From Thalassovita litoralis (GTDB taxonomy: Bacteria > Pseudomonadota > Alphaproteobacteria > Rhodobacterales > Rhodobacteraceae): a stretch of 64,000 bases of DNA. Below, piece by piece: positions 63,904 to 64,000 of this stretch. Each line of letters begins with the position of its first letter. The stretch's first letter is position 1. Location of the stretch: positions 410,111-474,110 of the forward strand of contig NZ_FXTO01000001.1 in assembly GCF_900182725.1 (NCBI RefSeq), written 5' to 3'. The notes under the pieces are model-generated. The model did no database searches. It was not told the origin of the DNA and saw only the letters and a program-made list of their open reading frames with translations. The position numbers were made by a program, and so were the translations under genes.

Positions 63904-64000
63904 CCGTAAGCTTACGCCGAGGGCCGTCTGGCGGGCTGATTTCGCGAGGGTTTAACGAGTGTCCTTATGGACGCACACGAAGACACCCCCCGCATTGAAG
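63904..64000. other. Unassigned right end of window
   Basis: Apart from the palindrome at 63905-63916 I see no confident gene. An open stretch starting near 63968 on the plus strand (MDAHEDTPRIE-like) may be the start of a gene that continues outside the window. Confidence 0.3.

Noticed and set aside
1..64000. CRISPR arrays, insertion sequences, prophage genes, tRNA genes
   Set aside because: No repeat-spacer pattern, transposase, integrase, structural phage gene or tRNA cloverleaf was found.

Overview
The window looks like the chromosomal origin region of an alphaproteobacterium of the order Rhodobacterales (roseobacter / Rhodobacter relatives). Three things point there. First, the gene order rho-mnmE-mnmG-rsmG-parA-parB lies on one side of an AT-rich gap and maf-aroE-coaE-dnaQ with secB, fxsA, a Tim44-like gene, mltA and smr on the other. 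Second, there is a RegB / SenC-RegA redox regulon with ahcY close by. Third, CtrA-type sites (TTAA-N7-TTAA) are present. Genus and species cannot be told from the sequence alone. I see no tRNA, rRNA, CRISPR array, insertion sequence, prophage or integron: nearly all of it is dense core genome, often with 1-8 bp gene overlaps.

Layout. 1-8 kb: end of a methyltransferase gene, hemH, a tiny membrane protein, two L,D-transpeptidase-type proteins around a CAP-domain lipoprotein, then a minus-strand run for RNA and repair functions (RlmD-like methyltransferase, CCA-adding enzyme, CoA-type Nudix, Hsp33). 8-18.9 kb: a Nudix protein, a response-regulator/PP2C phosphatase gene broken by a frameshift, a divergent Hpt protein, ilvA, argG, an SCP2 protein, an aminotransferase/sulfotransferase-like pair, periplasmic msrA, a PfkB kinase and maeB. 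19-26.3 kb: mutS, grpE-hrcA, rph-rdgB-hemW and a DUF454 protein. 26.3-33.1 kb: parB, parA, rsmG, mnmG, mnmE, rho, all reading leftward, with two perfect parS sites and one imperfect one nearby. 33.08-33.64 kb: an intergenic region with DnaA boxes, AT-rich stretches and one perfect CtrA box, the best candidate for oriC. 33.6-45 kb: maf-aroE-coaE-dnaQ, secB, fxsA, a Tim44-like gene, mltA, smr, a DUF900 lipoprotein, hslU and hslV separated by an opposing WYL-domain gene, a capsule-type protein and trxA. 45-56.5 kb: a leftward block addA, addB, murU, amgK, tsaE, a PAS-domain gene broken at a run of eight T, and regB. 56.6-60.7 kb: senC-regA, an HD hydrolase, an FkbM methyltransferase and ahcY. 61-64 kb: an outer-membrane TonB-dependent receptor of the heme type, a DUF2853 protein, a structured possible small RNA and a possible 43-residue basic protein.

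How it fits together. Genes on both sides of the 33 kb gap are transcribed away from it, as expected for leading-strand genes on either side of an origin; ParA, ParB and parS would segregate that origin. The 45-60 kb part combines double-strand-break repair (AddAB), cell-wall sugar recycling (AmgK-MurU), t6A synthesis (TsaE), redox signalling (RegBA-SenC) and S-adenosylhomocysteine removal (AhcY).

No clearly new multi-gene system is visible. The observations most worth checking are the two frameshifted signalling genes (near 9650 and at 54774-54781), the CtrA boxes at oriC and upstream of the broken PAS gene, the apparently exported WYL-domain protein between hslV and hslU, and the structured intergenic RNA candidate near 63.7 kb.
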